Source: an uncultured Clostridia bacterium
Lineage (GTDB): Bacteria; Bacillota; Clostridia; Christensenellales; UBA1242
Reading direction: 5' to 3'
DNA: 34,396 nt
NCBI GenBank assembly: GCA_904397185.1
Contig: CAJFOL010000030.1
Span: 1-34,396 of the forward strand
Shown here: in pieces, positions 6,922 through 14,781 of the stretch
Position numbering within the stretch: the first letter of the stretch is position 1
Layout of the letters: each line of letters opens with the position of its first letter
Made by a program: the position numbers and the translations under genes
Notes under the pieces: model-generated
What the model was told of the DNA's origin: nothing
Seen by the model: only the letters and a program-made list of their open reading frames with translations
Databases searched by the model: none

Positions 6922-8049
6922 CTAAAATGTTGATTTTGACAAATCATAGTTAGCCAAGAACTCTTCTTTAAAATCTTTAAAATAATCGCCAAGAATTGCC
7001 TCTCTACAATCATGAGCAAGCCTTAAAAGATTATGTAAATTATGTATAGATAAAAGTTCCGCTCCAAGCATTTCACCTGCATTAATTAAATGCCTGATAT
7101 ATGCTCTTGAGTAATGTTTACAAGTGTAGCAATCACAATCTTCTTCAATAGGTCTAAAGTCATCTTTATATATTGCATTTTTCACAACCATTTTGCCTGT
7201 TTTTGTAAAAGCAGTCCCATTTCTGGCAATTCTTGTTGGAAGCACACAATCCATCATATCAATTCCACGTGCATAACCTTCAACTAGACAGTCTGGAGAG
7301 CCAACTCCCATCAGATATCTAGGTTGGTCTTGCGGAAGAAGAGGGTGCAAAAAGTCTAGAATATCATACATAACACTTTTTTCTTCCCCTACAGAAAGTC
7401 CACCAATCGCAATTCCACACTTAGCATATGGTAAACAATCTTCAACACATTGTTTTCGCAAATCCTTAAATAAATTACCTTGCACAATAGGGAATAACAT
7501 TTGGTCATCATTTTTATGTGCATTAAAGCACCTTTCAAGCCAAATTTTAGTTAACCTCATAGCATCAACCGCTTCTTGATAAGTGCATCCCGCCTCGGTA
7601 CACTGGTCTAAAGCCATAATGATATCAGCACCAAGTGCCTCTTGGATTTCCATATCCTTTTCTGGTGTAATAAAGTGCTTCGCTCCATTAAGATGCGAAC
7701 GAAATTCCACCCCTTCAACTGATACCTTTCTTAATTTTGACAAAGAAAAAACTTGGAATCCACCACTATCTGTCAAAATAGGTCTATCCCAATTCATAAA
7801 TTTATGAAGTCCGCCAGCCTGTTTTATAATCTCATGTCCTGGTCTTAAATATAAATGATATGTGTTTGACAATATAATTTGTGCTCCAACATCCTTTAAG
7901 TCTTCAGGTTTTAACCCCTTTACAGTGGCTTGAGTGCCTACTGGCATAAAAATAGGAGTTTCTATATCTCCGTGCGGAGTATGCAAAATACCTGCTCTAG
8001 CATGGGTATGTGGACATTCTTTTATTATTTCATAACTGAATTTGCTCAT
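6922..8049 (-). CDS. tgt: tRNA-guanine transglycosylase (queuine tRNA-ribosyltransferase)
   Basis: Tgt exchanges guanine-34 of GUN-anticodon tRNAs for preQ1 in bacteria, a step of queuosine synthesis. The 375-aa length is normal. DSGGFQVFSL carries the first catalytic Asp, GIDMMDCVLPTRIARNG carries the nucleophilic Asp, GVGSPDCLVEG lies between them, and a zinc site is seen in CDCYTCKHYSRAY followed by the His of LLSIHNLHN. An AAGGAG ribosome binding site precedes ATG 8049. It follows queA, which acts next in the pathway; a large palindromic array (8113-8177) separates the two. Confidence 0.97.
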   Translation of the reverse strand: MSKFSYEIIKECPHTHARAGILHTPHGDIETPIFMPVGTQATVKGLKPEDLKDVGAQIILSNTYHLYLRPGHEIIKQAGGLHKFMNWDRPILTDSGGFQVFSLSKLRKVSVEGVEFRSHLNGAKHFITPEKDMEIQEALGADIIMALDQCTEAGCTYQEAVDAMRLTKIWLERCFNAHKNDDQMLFPIVQGNLFKDLRKQCVEDCLPYAKCGIAIGGLSVGEEKSVMYDILDFLHPLLPQDQPRYLMGVGSPDCLVEGYARGIDMMDCVLPTRIARNGTAFTKTGKMVVKNAIYKDDFRPIEEDCDCYTCKHYSRAYIRHLINAGEMLGAELLSIHNLHNLLRLAHDCREAILGDYFKDFKEEFLANYDLSKSTF

Positions 8050-8112
8050 TAAAATCTCCTTGTAATTTAGTAATGGTCTTTAATTTTATTCTTTCAAAAT
8101 TTTATTGATTTT

Positions 8113-8157
8113 ACTATATATACTATTATGTCTTGCATACGTAATAGTATATATAGT
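8113..8157. repeat. Perfect 16-bp inverted repeat (queA-tgt intergenic)
   Basis: ACTATATATACTATTA (8113-8128) and TAATAGTATATATAGT (8142-8157) are perfect complements around a 13-nt loop. The RNA would form a long AT-rich hairpin between queA and tgt. There is no T-run on either strand, so it does not look like a terminator. Confidence 0.85.
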
Positions 8158-8177
8158 ATTATGCAATGCATAATACT
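8155..8177. repeat. Perfect 23-bp palindrome next to the queA stop
   Basis: AGTATTATGCA (8155-8165) and TGCATAATACT (8167-8177) flank a single A. It shares 3 nt with the previous inverted repeat and one base with the queA stop codon. Its TGCA-N-TGCA core matches the palindrome at 1413-1433. Confidence 0.8.
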
Positions 8178-9223
8178 TAATAAATAAACATTGCATCACC
8201 AAAAGAGAAAAATCTATAATGCTCTTGAACTGCTCCCTTATAGATCTGCATAGTTTCATCATACCCTGCAAATGCTGAAATAAGCATTATAAGTGTACTT
8301 TCTGGGAGATGGAAATTAGTAATCAATGCATCGACAAATTTGAATTTGTATGACGGATATATAAATATGTTTGTTTCTCTCTTCTGTGGCATAATCACAC
8401 CCCTCTCGTCAGCACAACTTTCAAGTACTCGGACAGAAGTGGTTCCAACAGCAATTATCCTTCGCCCATCACTTTTTGCCTTGTTTAATTTGTATGCATT
8501 CTCTTCGGTCATTTCAATATACTCGCTATGCATATCATGGTTTAAAATGTTATCTTCTTTTACGGGTCTAAACGTTCCAAGTCCAACGTGCAACAAAACT
8601 TCGACTATTTCCACACCCTTATCTTTGATTTCTTGTAAAAGTTCTGGTGTAAAATGGAGACCTGCCGTAGGTGCCGCAGATGAGCCCTCAACTTTTGAAT
8701 ATACAGTTTGATACCTTTCTTTGTCCTTTAATTTTTCATGTATGTATGGTGGAAGTGGAACTTGTCCTACTTCGCTTAAACGTTCTTCGAACACTCCATC
8801 AAAATCAAATTGTATAGTACAACCGCCATACTCACCTTTTGACAAGATGACACATGACAAATTTTGACTGAATGTTACTTTTGTCCCAACAGACAATCTT
8901 TTAAAGGGTTTTGCTATAGCCTCCCAAGTTTTTAGGTCAATTCGTTTTTGAAGTAAAATTTCAATCTTTGCTCCCGTCTCCTTATATCCATAAAGCCTTG
9001 CAGGCAATACCCTTGTATTGTTTATAACAAGCACATCTCCTTCATGCAAATAATCTACTATATCTCTAAAAATTTTATGTTCTATTGTTTTTGCTTTTCT
9101 ATTATAAACCAAAAGTCTAGAACTATCACGTGGCTCAACTGGTGTTTGAGCAATCAGTTCTTCTGGTAAATCATAATAGTAACTACTTTTTAAAAATAAA
9201 TCTTTATTATTTATGTTAGTCAT
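8177..9223 (-). CDS. queA: S-adenosylmethionine:tRNA ribosyltransferase-isomerase
   Basis: QueA transfers the ribosyl part of AdoMet to preQ1-tRNA to make epoxyqueuosine. At 348 aa it is of standard length. Family features are YDLPEELIAQTPVEPRDSSRL at the N-terminus, GDVLVINNTRVLPARL, the EGSSAAPTAGLHFT loop, HVGLGTFRPV, and the C-terminal TNFHLPESTLIMLISAFAG. The ribosome binding site upstream of ATG 9223 is weak (AGAGAG). It lies between ruvB and tgt in the common Clostridia order ruvCAB-queA-tgt. Confidence 0.97.
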   Translation of the reverse strand: MTNINNKDLFLKSSYYYDLPEELIAQTPVEPRDSSRLLVYNRKAKTIEHKIFRDIVDYLHEGDVLVINNTRVLPARLYGYKETGAKIEILLQKRIDLKTWEAIAKPFKRLSVGTKVTFSQNLSCVILSKGEYGGCTIQFDFDGVFEERLSEVGQVPLPPYIHEKLKDKERYQTVYSKVEGSSAAPTAGLHFTPELLQEIKDKGVEIVEVLLHVGLGTFRPVKEDNILNHDMHSEYIEMTEENAYKLNKAKSDGRRIIAVGTTSVRVLESCADERGVIMPQKRETNIFIYPSYKFKFVDALITNFHLPESTLIMLISAFAGYDETMQIYKGAVQEHYRFFSFGDAMFIY

Positions 9224-9321
9224 AATTTGTTTTCTCTCTTAAATAAACATATTTCAACAATTTATAAATCTTTTTTATTGTACATTTAAGCACTTTTATA
9301 TCTATATTTGTACTTATTCCT

Positions 9322-10332
9322 TTAATTCTTGCTTTCATATGGCAAACCAAAATGTTTGTATGCAGGTTCCAAAGCAATCCTCCCTCGAGGAGTTCTAGAA
9401 ATAAATCCAAGTTGTAGTAGATACGGCTCGTAAACATCTTCAATAGTAGATGCATCTTCGCTTATAGTTGCCGAAAGTGTGTCAAGACCAACTGGACCAC
9501 CTCCAAATTTATTTATGATAGACAACATTATTTTTCTATCAATAGTATCTAGTCCCAACTCGTCAATCTCCATTATTTCAAGTGTTCTGTTGGCAATTTC
9601 TTTGGTTACATGTCCTTCGCCCAAAACTTGAGCATAATCCCTCACCCTTTTTAGGAGCCTGTTTGCAATACGAGGAGTCCCCCTTGACCTTTTGGCTATC
9701 TCAAGACTGGCATCCTTATCCATTACAACTCCTAAAATTTTTGCAGAACGGTCTATGATAACCGACAACTCTTCCGTTGAGTATAGTTCAAGTCTGCAAA
9801 TCACACCAAATCTATCACGTAGCGGGTTTGTAAGCATGCCTGCACGTGTGGTTGCACCTATCAAAGTAAACGGCTTAATTTTTAGTCTCATGTTACGAGC
9901 AGATGGTCCCTTGCCTACAATAAAGTCCAGTGCAAAATCTTCCATTGCAGGATACAAAATTTCTTCCACTGTTTTATTCAATCTATGAATTTCATCAATA
10001 AACAGGACATCATTTTGGTTTAGATTTGTTAAAATTGCAGCAAGGTCAGCGGCATGCTCTATTGCAGGACCTGAAGTGACCTTAAATTGAGAGCCAAGTT
10101 CATTTGCAATAATGTGTGAAAGTGTAGTTTTTCCAAGTCCTGGAGGGCCATATAGCAAAACATGGTCGAGACTCTCTTTACGTTCTTTAGCCGCTTTTAT
10201 GTAAACAGAAAGCGATTCTTTGACCTTAGTCTGCCCAATATATTCATCAAATGTGGTAGGTCTAAGCGAATTTTCTATTTCTGCATCTGTCAAGTTTTTG
10301 GTGCTTGTGATAAATCTTTCATTACCTTCCAT
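9322..10332 (-). CDS. ruvB: Holliday junction branch migration ATPase RuvB
   Basis: RuvB is the hexameric motor that drives branch migration with RuvA. At 336 aa it is of normal length. Visible are Walker A GPPGLGKTTLSHIIA, Walker B LFIDEIHRL, sensor GATTRAGMLT, arginine finger LRDRFGVICRLE, and the C-terminal winged-helix segment with GGGPVGLDTLSATISED. The start codon overlaps the ruvA stop by one base, indicating translational coupling. Confidence 0.98.
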   Translation of the reverse strand: MEGNERFITSTKNLTDAEIENSLRPTTFDEYIGQTKVKESLSVYIKAAKERKESLDHVLLYGPPGLGKTTLSHIIANELGSQFKVTSGPAIEHAADLAAILTNLNQNDVLFIDEIHRLNKTVEEILYPAMEDFALDFIVGKGPSARNMRLKIKPFTLIGATTRAGMLTNPLRDRFGVICRLELYSTEELSVIIDRSAKILGVVMDKDASLEIAKRSRGTPRIANRLLKRVRDYAQVLGEGHVTKEIANRTLEIMEIDELGLDTIDRKIMLSIINKFGGGPVGLDTLSATISEDASTIEDVYEPYLLQLGFISRTPRGRIALEPAYKHFGLPYESKN

Positions 10333-10931
10333 TATCCCTTATACCCCCTCAGTGATTTAGAAATAATCTCTTCCGCTGTTGCATTATTCCCAGCATTTGC
10401 CCTAGCAAGCATATATGCCTCATTTTTAGAAATGCCAAGGCTGATAAGTGTATCAGTCGCCATCTGCACAGCATCCTCATCATAGTTAATATCATAAGAA
10501 GAGTTTTGCTCAGCATTGCCGAATGCTAAGGCAGTTATTTTATCCTTTAGTTCAAGGCAAATTCGCTCAGCAGTTTTCTTACCTAAACCTTTAATCTTTG
10601 AAAGCAATTTTGTGTCTTCATTGGCTATTGCTACTGTTAAATCTGATATGCTTAAACCTGACAATATTGATATTGCCATTTTAGGACCAACTCCATTTAC
10701 AGTTATTAACTTATAAAACAATTCTCTTTCTTCAACAGTTGAAAAACCAAAGAGCGACACACCATCCTCTCGCACAGCCATGTATGTATATATTTTTGCA
10801 CTTTCTCCTTGATAAGGAAGGCTTACTAGTGTGTTATTTGATACATTCAACTCAAAACCAATGCCATTAACATCAATGACAAGCAAATTTTCTCTCTTTT
10901 CTTCTATAACTCCAACTAAAAATGATATCAT
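10332..10931 (-). CDS. ruvA: Holliday junction DNA helicase subunit RuvA
   Basis: RuvA binds four-way junctions and loads RuvB. The 199-aa protein has the N-terminal OB domain (MISFLVGVIEEKRENLLVID), two helix-hairpin-helix motifs (VNGVGPKMAISIL and IKGLGKKTAERICLEL), and a C-terminal RuvB-contact domain after a short linker (VQMATDTLISLGISKNEA). It sits between ruvC and ruvB, 37 nt after ruvC. Confidence 0.98.
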   Translation of the reverse strand: MISFLVGVIEEKRENLLVIDVNGIGFELNVSNNTLVSLPYQGESAKIYTYMAVREDGVSLFGFSTVEERELFYKLITVNGVGPKMAISILSGLSISDLTVAIANEDTKLLSKIKGLGKKTAERICLELKDKITALAFGNAEQNSSYDINYDEDAVQMATDTLISLGISKNEAYMLARANAGNNATAEEIISKSLRGYKG

Positions 10932-10968
10932 TTTATTTCTTCCCCTTTAATAAACATTGAAACGATAG

Positions 10969-11457
10969 TTACACTTTGTTTTGATTTAAACTTGGACTTG
11001 TTTGACTATGGCAAATAGCGACTGCAAGTGCATCTGCAGCATCATCTGGTTTTGGTATTGAATTAAGCCCCAAAATTGCCTTAACCATGTATTGAACTTG
11101 TGCTTTTTCTGCTCGTCCCTGTCCTGTAAGTGCTTGTTTTATTTGAAGCGGTGTGTATTCATAAATGTTTCCGCAATATTTTTGACAAGCAAGAACAATC
11201 ACACCTCTCGCCTGGGCAACTTGGATGATGGTCTTTTGATTTTTAAAATAAAAAAGTTCCTCAATTGCCACGACCTCTGGCTTAAATTTATCAAATAAAT
11301 ATTTGAGGCTAGCATCTATCGCTTCTAGTCTCACTGGCAAACTATCTTCCTTTGGTGTCGTTATTGCACCATAATCAACAACCATATCTTTTTTTGATGT
11401 GTCGATTATACCATAACCTATTATTGCATAACCTGGGTCTATTCCTAAAATTACCAT
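10969..11457 (-). CDS. ruvC: Holliday junction resolvase RuvC
   Basis: RuvC cuts Holliday junctions symmetrically. The 162-aa protein has the RNase H-fold acidic residues: Asp7 in GIDPGYAIIGYG, the Glu in VAIEELFYFKN, and the Asp pair in KPDDAADALAVAICH. The family start (VILGIDPG) fixes the ATG at 11457, yet no Shine-Dalgarno sequence precedes it. Instead a promoter (11464-11492) ends 6 nt upstream of the coding start, so the mRNA may be leaderless. It is the first gene of ruvCAB-queA-tgt-MBL. Confidence 0.97.
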   Translation of the reverse strand: MVILGIDPGYAIIGYGIIDTSKKDMVVDYGAITTPKEDSLPVRLEAIDASLKYLFDKFKPEVVAIEELFYFKNQKTIIQVAQARGVIVLACQKYCGNIYEYTPLQIKQALTGQGRAEKAQVQYMVKAILGLNSIPKPDDAADALAVAICHSQTSPSLNQNKV

Positions 11458-11463
11458 GTATAT

Positions 11464-11492
11464 ATTTTACAATATACATTCAAATATGTCAA
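11464..11492 (-). promoter_or_regulatory. Sigma-A promoter of the ruvC operon
   Basis: TTGACA (11487-11492), 17 nt, TAAAAT (11464-11469). The -10 box ends 6 nt before A of the ruvC ATG at 11457. The -35 box abuts the dispersed repeat copy B. Confidence 0.75.
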
Positions 11493-11494
11493 AT

Positions 11495-11558
11495 TTTATA
11501 AACTATGTGATGATAAAATTTTATTTGCATAAAATTTTATTAAATTCTAAAGAATTTG
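11495..11558 (-). repeat. 64-nt dispersed multi-palindromic repeat, copy B
   Basis: Read on the minus strand it matches 4190-4253 at 59 of 64 positions, including the TCATCACATAGTTTATAAA end. Here it lies immediately upstream of the ruvC promoter, whereas copy A lies at the 3' end of rny, so a shared regulatory role is unlikely. Confidence 0.85.
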
Positions 11559-11700
11559 GTGCTTTGCCCACCAGCACAAGTTTAAATAAAAGTCAGCCTC
11601 GTTCAAATGTGACTTTACCACAATTAACTGTATAAACTTTTAGAAGTAATATTTTTTAATTCAGTTATCCCTCCTCAAAACCTAAATATATCTTCTCAAA

Positions 11701-11729
11701 AAATAAAAATGGTAGTTACATACCATTTT
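11701..11729 (-). terminator. Intrinsic terminator overlapping the end of the 89-aa gene
   Basis: On the minus strand AAAATGGTA pairs with TACCATTTT (11721-11729 and 11706-11714), followed by a T-rich tail. The stem includes the last codons of the small acidic gene. Confidence 0.8.
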
Positions 11730-11985
11730 CATCTTCATCATTTTGTTTGTTTTCATCATCTTTACTTTCATCTTGCTCTTTAGCATCTTTCTTATTCTTT
11801 TTTTCGACTGGTGGGAAAAAAGATAATTGAGCCCGACCATCACCAGATGCAATTTCATACAAGCCTGCATTTTTAATCATCTCGCCCGTCTTTTTCTCTT
11901 CTTTTACTTTTTGGTCATTAAGCCAAAGTTCATGCAACCAATCTTCTCGGTCTTCTTCCCATTTTGTGTAATCATTCCAACCCAT
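11716..11985 (-). CDS. Small acidic hypothetical protein
   Basis: An 89-aa protein of unknown function. The ATG at 11985 (MGWNDYTKWEEDREDWLHEL) is chosen because GAGGAG lies 6 nt upstream; a further ATG at 12003 has no such site. The N-terminal third is rich in Trp, Glu and Asp. A central segment NAGLYEIASGDGRAQLSFF is more ordered. The C-terminus is a low-complexity Lys/Glu/Asp tail (KKNKKDAKEQDESKDDENKQ), probably disordered. It has its own promoter and terminator, and sits between yebC and ruvC. I do not recognise the family. Confidence 0.75.
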   Translation of the reverse strand: MGWNDYTKWEEDREDWLHELWLNDQKVKEEKKTGEMIKNAGLYEIASGDGRAQLSFFPPVEKKNKKDAKEQDESKDDENKQNDEDENGM

Positions 11986-12032
11986 ATTTTCTCCTCTGTT
12001 CATTTTATAAAGAAATATCTTTATTCTAGTTT

Positions 12033-12061
12033 AGTATATCATATTATTATGATTTTATCAA
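12033..12061 (-). promoter_or_regulatory. Sigma-A promoter of the small acidic gene
   Basis: TTGATA (12056-12061), 17 nt, TATACT (12033-12038), with TG one base before the -10 box. A 5' UTR of about 40 nt follows. Confidence 0.8.
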
Positions 12062-12140
12062 TAACTTTTTTAAAAAAAATTCAACTTTTCGTTTAATACA
12101 TTTTATACACAATCAATGTCTAATGCTAAAAAATAAAATA

Positions 12141-12174
12141 AAAAAAGTTTCAATGAAAACATTAAAACTTTTTT
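12141..12174 (-). terminator. Intrinsic terminator of yebC
   Basis: AAAAAAGTTT (12141-12150) pairs with AAACTTTTTT (12165-12174), extended by AATG/CATT inside. On the minus strand it ends in a T-run and overlaps the yebC stop by two bases. The stem is AT-rich. Confidence 0.7.
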
Positions 12175-12910
12175 ATTCTTCATCTTCTGGAAGGTTTACA
12201 TTATGATAAACTTCTTGTACATCATCAAGATCTTCAAGAGTATCTATCATTTTTGTGAATTTAGATAATTTTTCTTCATCTAAATCGATATATGAGTCTG
12301 GTATCATACTAGTCTCTGCACTAAGTACATTATAGCCAGCATTTGACAATGCATCACTTAATTTATTATGCTCATTTGGTGATGTTATTATTTCAAAATA
12401 ATCGTCGTACTCAACAACATCAAGGGCACCTTCATCTAGTGCAGTAAGCATAAGTTCATCACCGTTCACTTTGTCATTTTTTTCAACGTCAACGACACCT
12501 TTTCTTTGAAAAAGATAACTAACACAGCCATTAGACCCTAGTGAACCACCAAATTTATCAAATGCATGTCTAACATCGCCTGCTGTTCTATTCTTATTAT
12601 CAGTCAAACACTCCACAATAACTGCAGAGCCACCACTGCCATAGCCTTCATATGTACAACTTTCGTAATTTATCCCAGAAAGTTCCCCTGCGGCTTTTTT
12701 AATACTTCTTTCTATTGTATCGTTAGGCATATTGTTTTGTTTAGCCTTTGCAATTATATCTTTCAACTTTGGGTTAGATACTGGGTCCGATCCACCTGCT
12801 TTAACACAAACAGCAATCTCTCTACCTATCTTAGTAAAAATCTTACCACGTGCAGCATCACTTTTACCCTTACGTGCTTGAATGTTGTGCCATTTAGAAT
12901 GTCCTGACAT
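12173..12910 (-). CDS. yebC: YebC/PmpR-family protein (TACO1 family)
   Basis: The 245-aa protein begins with the family signature MSGHSKWHNIQARKGKSDAA and GKIFTKIGREI. NMPNDTIERSIKKA, YEGYGSGGSAVIVECLTDN and GGSLGSNGCVSYLF are also family-typical. Family members have been described as transcriptional regulators and more recently as translation factors that relieve stalling at proline stretches; the sequence does not decide between these. Its own promoter lies at 12940-12968 and a terminator at 12141-12174, so it is probably monocistronic. GGAG precedes ATG 12910. Confidence 0.95.
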   Translation of the reverse strand: MSGHSKWHNIQARKGKSDAARGKIFTKIGREIAVCVKAGGSDPVSNPKLKDIIAKAKQNNMPNDTIERSIKKAAGELSGINYESCTYEGYGSGGSAVIVECLTDNKNRTAGDVRHAFDKFGGSLGSNGCVSYLFQRKGVVDVEKNDKVNGDELMLTALDEGALDVVEYDDYFEIITSPNEHNKLSDALSNAGYNVLSAETSMIPDSYIDLDEEKLSKFTKMIDTLEDLDDVQEVYHNVNLPEDEE

Positions 12911-12939
12911 ATTTTTCTCCTTTATAAAAATCCATAACT

Positions 12940-12968
12940 ATTATATTAAAAATGTAATTAATTGTCAA
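12940..12968 (-). promoter_or_regulatory. Consensus sigma-A promoter of yebC
   Basis: TTGACA (12963-12968), 17 nt, TATAAT (12940-12945), a full consensus match placed immediately after the trmH-like stop codon. Confidence 0.9.
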
Positions 12969-12969
12969 A

Positions 12970-13704
12970 TTATTGATTAAAATTATTTTTAGAAATCTCA
13001 TACATAATTATAGAACCTGATACAGATGCATTTAAACTTTCAACATTATTTTTCATAGGGATAGATACCGAAGTTTCGCAAATGCTTGATATCTCTTTTG
13101 ATACCCCCTGTCCTTCGTTTCCAACAACAACTCCAACAATGTCTTTGGCAGAAAAGTCAAATATATTTACTCCGTGCATATCCGCCTTTAAAAGGTCTAG
13201 TTTCCACTGCTTAGCGAGTTTTATAAAGTCATTTCTTGATAACTCCATGACTTTTATATTAAAAATTGTTCCAACACTGCTTCTAATAAGTTTAGAGTTT
13301 GTAACTTTTACACTATCCACTAAATAAACATATTCAAAACCACAAGCACAAGCGGTTCTTATCAAACTCCCAACATTACCTGGATCTTGCAAACCATCTA
13401 TAATGAGGTAGTTAGTTTTTGGCTTTCCCACTATATGTGGTAGGTATTCTGCAATGCATACTACTCCCTGTGGTGTTTTGCTGTCTGAAAGTTGTTCTAT
13501 AACCTTTCGCTCCACTATGTAAAGTATATTGCTGTAATCTTCAAATAGATATGCTTTATCGCTTTCAGCAAAAATATATAATGGCTTTACACCTTTTTGT
13601 AGAGAATCTTTAATAATCTTTATATTATCCAAAAAAAGCAAATAACTATTTTGTCGTTTTTGCTTTTTTAGGTCTTTAATTAAGTTGATATTTGCTTTTT
13701 GCAT
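12970..13704 (-). CDS. SPOUT-family 23S rRNA/tRNA 2'-O-methyltransferase (TrmH/SpoU type)
   Basis: A 244-aa RNA ribose methyltransferase. SPOUT motif 1 is LQDPGNVGSLIRTACACGF, motif 2 VVVGNEGQGVS, and motif 3 SLNASVSGSIIMYEI, which together form the knotted AdoMet site. The N-terminal substrate-binding part is present (YLLFLDNIKIIKDSL). The exact RNA target is not evident. The start codon overlaps the rplT stop (TAATG), indicating coupling; rplT followed by a TrmH-type gene is common in Bacillota. Confidence 0.92.
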   Translation of the reverse strand: MQKANINLIKDLKKQKRQNSYLLFLDNIKIIKDSLQKGVKPLYIFAESDKAYLFEDYSNILYIVERKVIEQLSDSKTPQGVVCIAEYLPHIVGKPKTNYLIIDGLQDPGNVGSLIRTACACGFEYVYLVDSVKVTNSKLIRSSVGTIFNIKVMELSRNDFIKLAKQWKLDLLKADMHGVNIFDFSAKDIVGVVVGNEGQGVSKEISSICETSVSIPMKNNVESLNASVSGSIIMYEISKNNFNQ

Positions 13705-14045
13705 TATTTAACTTGTCCTACAAGTGCAGAAAAAGCCTCTGGTTCTCTAACAGCCATATCAGCGAGAACTTTTCTATTTAAATCAATTCCCTTACTCTTA
13801 AGTCCTGCAATAAACTTAGAATATGAAATGCCATTTTGTCTGCAACCAGCATTGATTCTTGTAATCCAAAGTGCTCTAAAGTTTCTCTTTTTGATTTTAC
13901 GTCCAACATATGCATATTGTCCGCTTCTCATAACTTGTTGCTTTGCTGTTCTATAAAGTTTAGATTTTGCTCCTCTATAGCCTTTAGCACTTTTAAGAAT
14001 AGAACGACGTTTCTTAACTGCATTAACCGCTCTCTTTACTCTCAT
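13704..14045 (-). CDS. rplT: 50S ribosomal protein L20
   Basis: The 113-aa protein shows RVKRAVNAVKKRRSILKSAKG near the start and the L20 core with YAYVGRKIKKRNFRALWITRINA. L20 is an early 23S rRNA binder and, in Bacillota, also the repressor of its own infC-rpmI-rplT operon, which fits the attenuator leader upstream. It lies 10 nt after rpmI. Confidence 0.98.
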   Translation of the reverse strand: MRVKRAVNAVKKRRSILKSAKGYRGAKSKLYRTAKQQVMRSGQYAYVGRKIKKRNFRALWITRINAGCRQNGISYSKFIAGLKSKGIDLNRKVLADMAVREPEAFSALVGQVK

Positions 14046-14055
14046 CTTTTACCTC

Positions 14056-14250
14056 CTACTTAGCCAAAAGGGATTTGATATTCTGTACATTCTTTCCTGA
14101 AATGTATGATCCCTTTCTTAATTTTCTCTTGTTTGATTGTGACTTCTTTGTAAGGAAGTGTCCTTTTCCTGGTCTTGCAAACTTAACATTTCCGTTTGCT
14201 GTTAAATGAAAACGTTTTTTGCATCCACTATGAGTTTTTTGTTTTGGCAT
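14056..14250 (-). CDS. rpmI: 50S ribosomal protein L35
   Basis: A 64-aa basic protein with the L35 signature MPKQKTHSGCKKRFHLTANG and GHFLTKKSQSNKRKLRKGS. It lies between infC and rplT in the universal order, 15 nt after infC, with an AAGGAG site in the gap. Confidence 0.98.
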   Translation of the reverse strand: MPKQKTHSGCKKRFHLTANGNVKFARPGKGHFLTKKSQSNKRKLRKGSYISGKNVQNIKSLLAK

Positions 14251-14265
14251 AGTCTTTATCTCCTT

Positions 14266-14781
14266 TTACTTAGTTTTCTTTGGACTTACAACTACAAAAA
14301 TATTTCTTCCAAGAAGTTCAGGTTCTTTATCTGGTGAACCAAGGTCTTGCAGACGCGAACAAAATTCTTTGACTACCTCTATCGCCTTCTTCACATATGC
14401 TTGTTCTCTTCCTTTCATTCTTAAAGTAATCTTTACTTTGTTTCCCTCTTTAAGAAATTTGGAAGCACTTGCAATGCGGTATGCAATATCATGCTCTTCA
14501 ATAGTCATAGAAAGACGTACTTCTTTTACTTCAACTATCTTTTGTGCTTTCTTTATCTCCTTATCTTTTTTGAGAGATTCATACTTGTACTTACCATAGT
14601 CTAATAGTTTACATACTGGTGGAGTAGCATTGCCTGACATCATAACAAGGTCAAGATTTTTGTCTTCAGCAATGGATAAAGCCTCTTCTCGAGACACAAT
14701 ACCAAATTGTTCTCCATCCTCTCCAATAAGTCGCACTTGAGGTGCAGATATTTGTTCGTTTGTCAATAATTCCTTAAAAAT
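14266..14781 (-). CDS. infC: Translation initiation factor IF-3 (probable AUU start)
   Basis: IF-3 keeps ribosomal subunits apart and checks the start codon. Visible are the N-domain VRLIGEDGEQFGIVSREEAL, a lysine-rich linker helix (YGKYKYESLKKDKEIKKAQK), and the C-domain VRLSMTIEEHD and KITLRMKGREQAY. No ATG is suitably placed. TTG 14766 with AAGGAA is possible, but the in-frame ATT at 14781 has AAGGGG at 9 nt and gives the N-terminus FKELLTNEQI, which resembles that of Bacillus-type IF-3 (SKDLLVNEGI). AUU starts in infC are a known autoregulatory feature. With ATT the product is 171 aa. It is preceded by a structured leader. Confidence 0.93.
   Translation of the reverse strand: MFKELLTNEQISAPQVRLIGEDGEQFGIVSREEALSIAEDKNLDLVMMSGNATPPVCKLLDYGKYKYESLKKDKEIKKAQKIVEVKEVRLSMTIEEHDIAYRIASASKFLKEGNKVKITLRMKGREQAYVKKAIEVVKEFCSRLQDLGSPDKEPELLGRNIFVVVSPKKTK

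Noticed and set aside
8113..8157. The 16-bp inverted repeat as a terminator between queA and tgt
   Set aside because: No T-run on either strand, and tgt is expected to be cotranscribed with queA.
8340..8711. A 123-codon plus-strand frame opposite queA
   Set aside because: Antisense to a certain gene with conserved motifs; no start signal.
9216..9455. A 79-codon minus frame overlapping the end of ruvB
   Set aside because: Out-of-frame shadow of ruvB, without a ribosome binding site.
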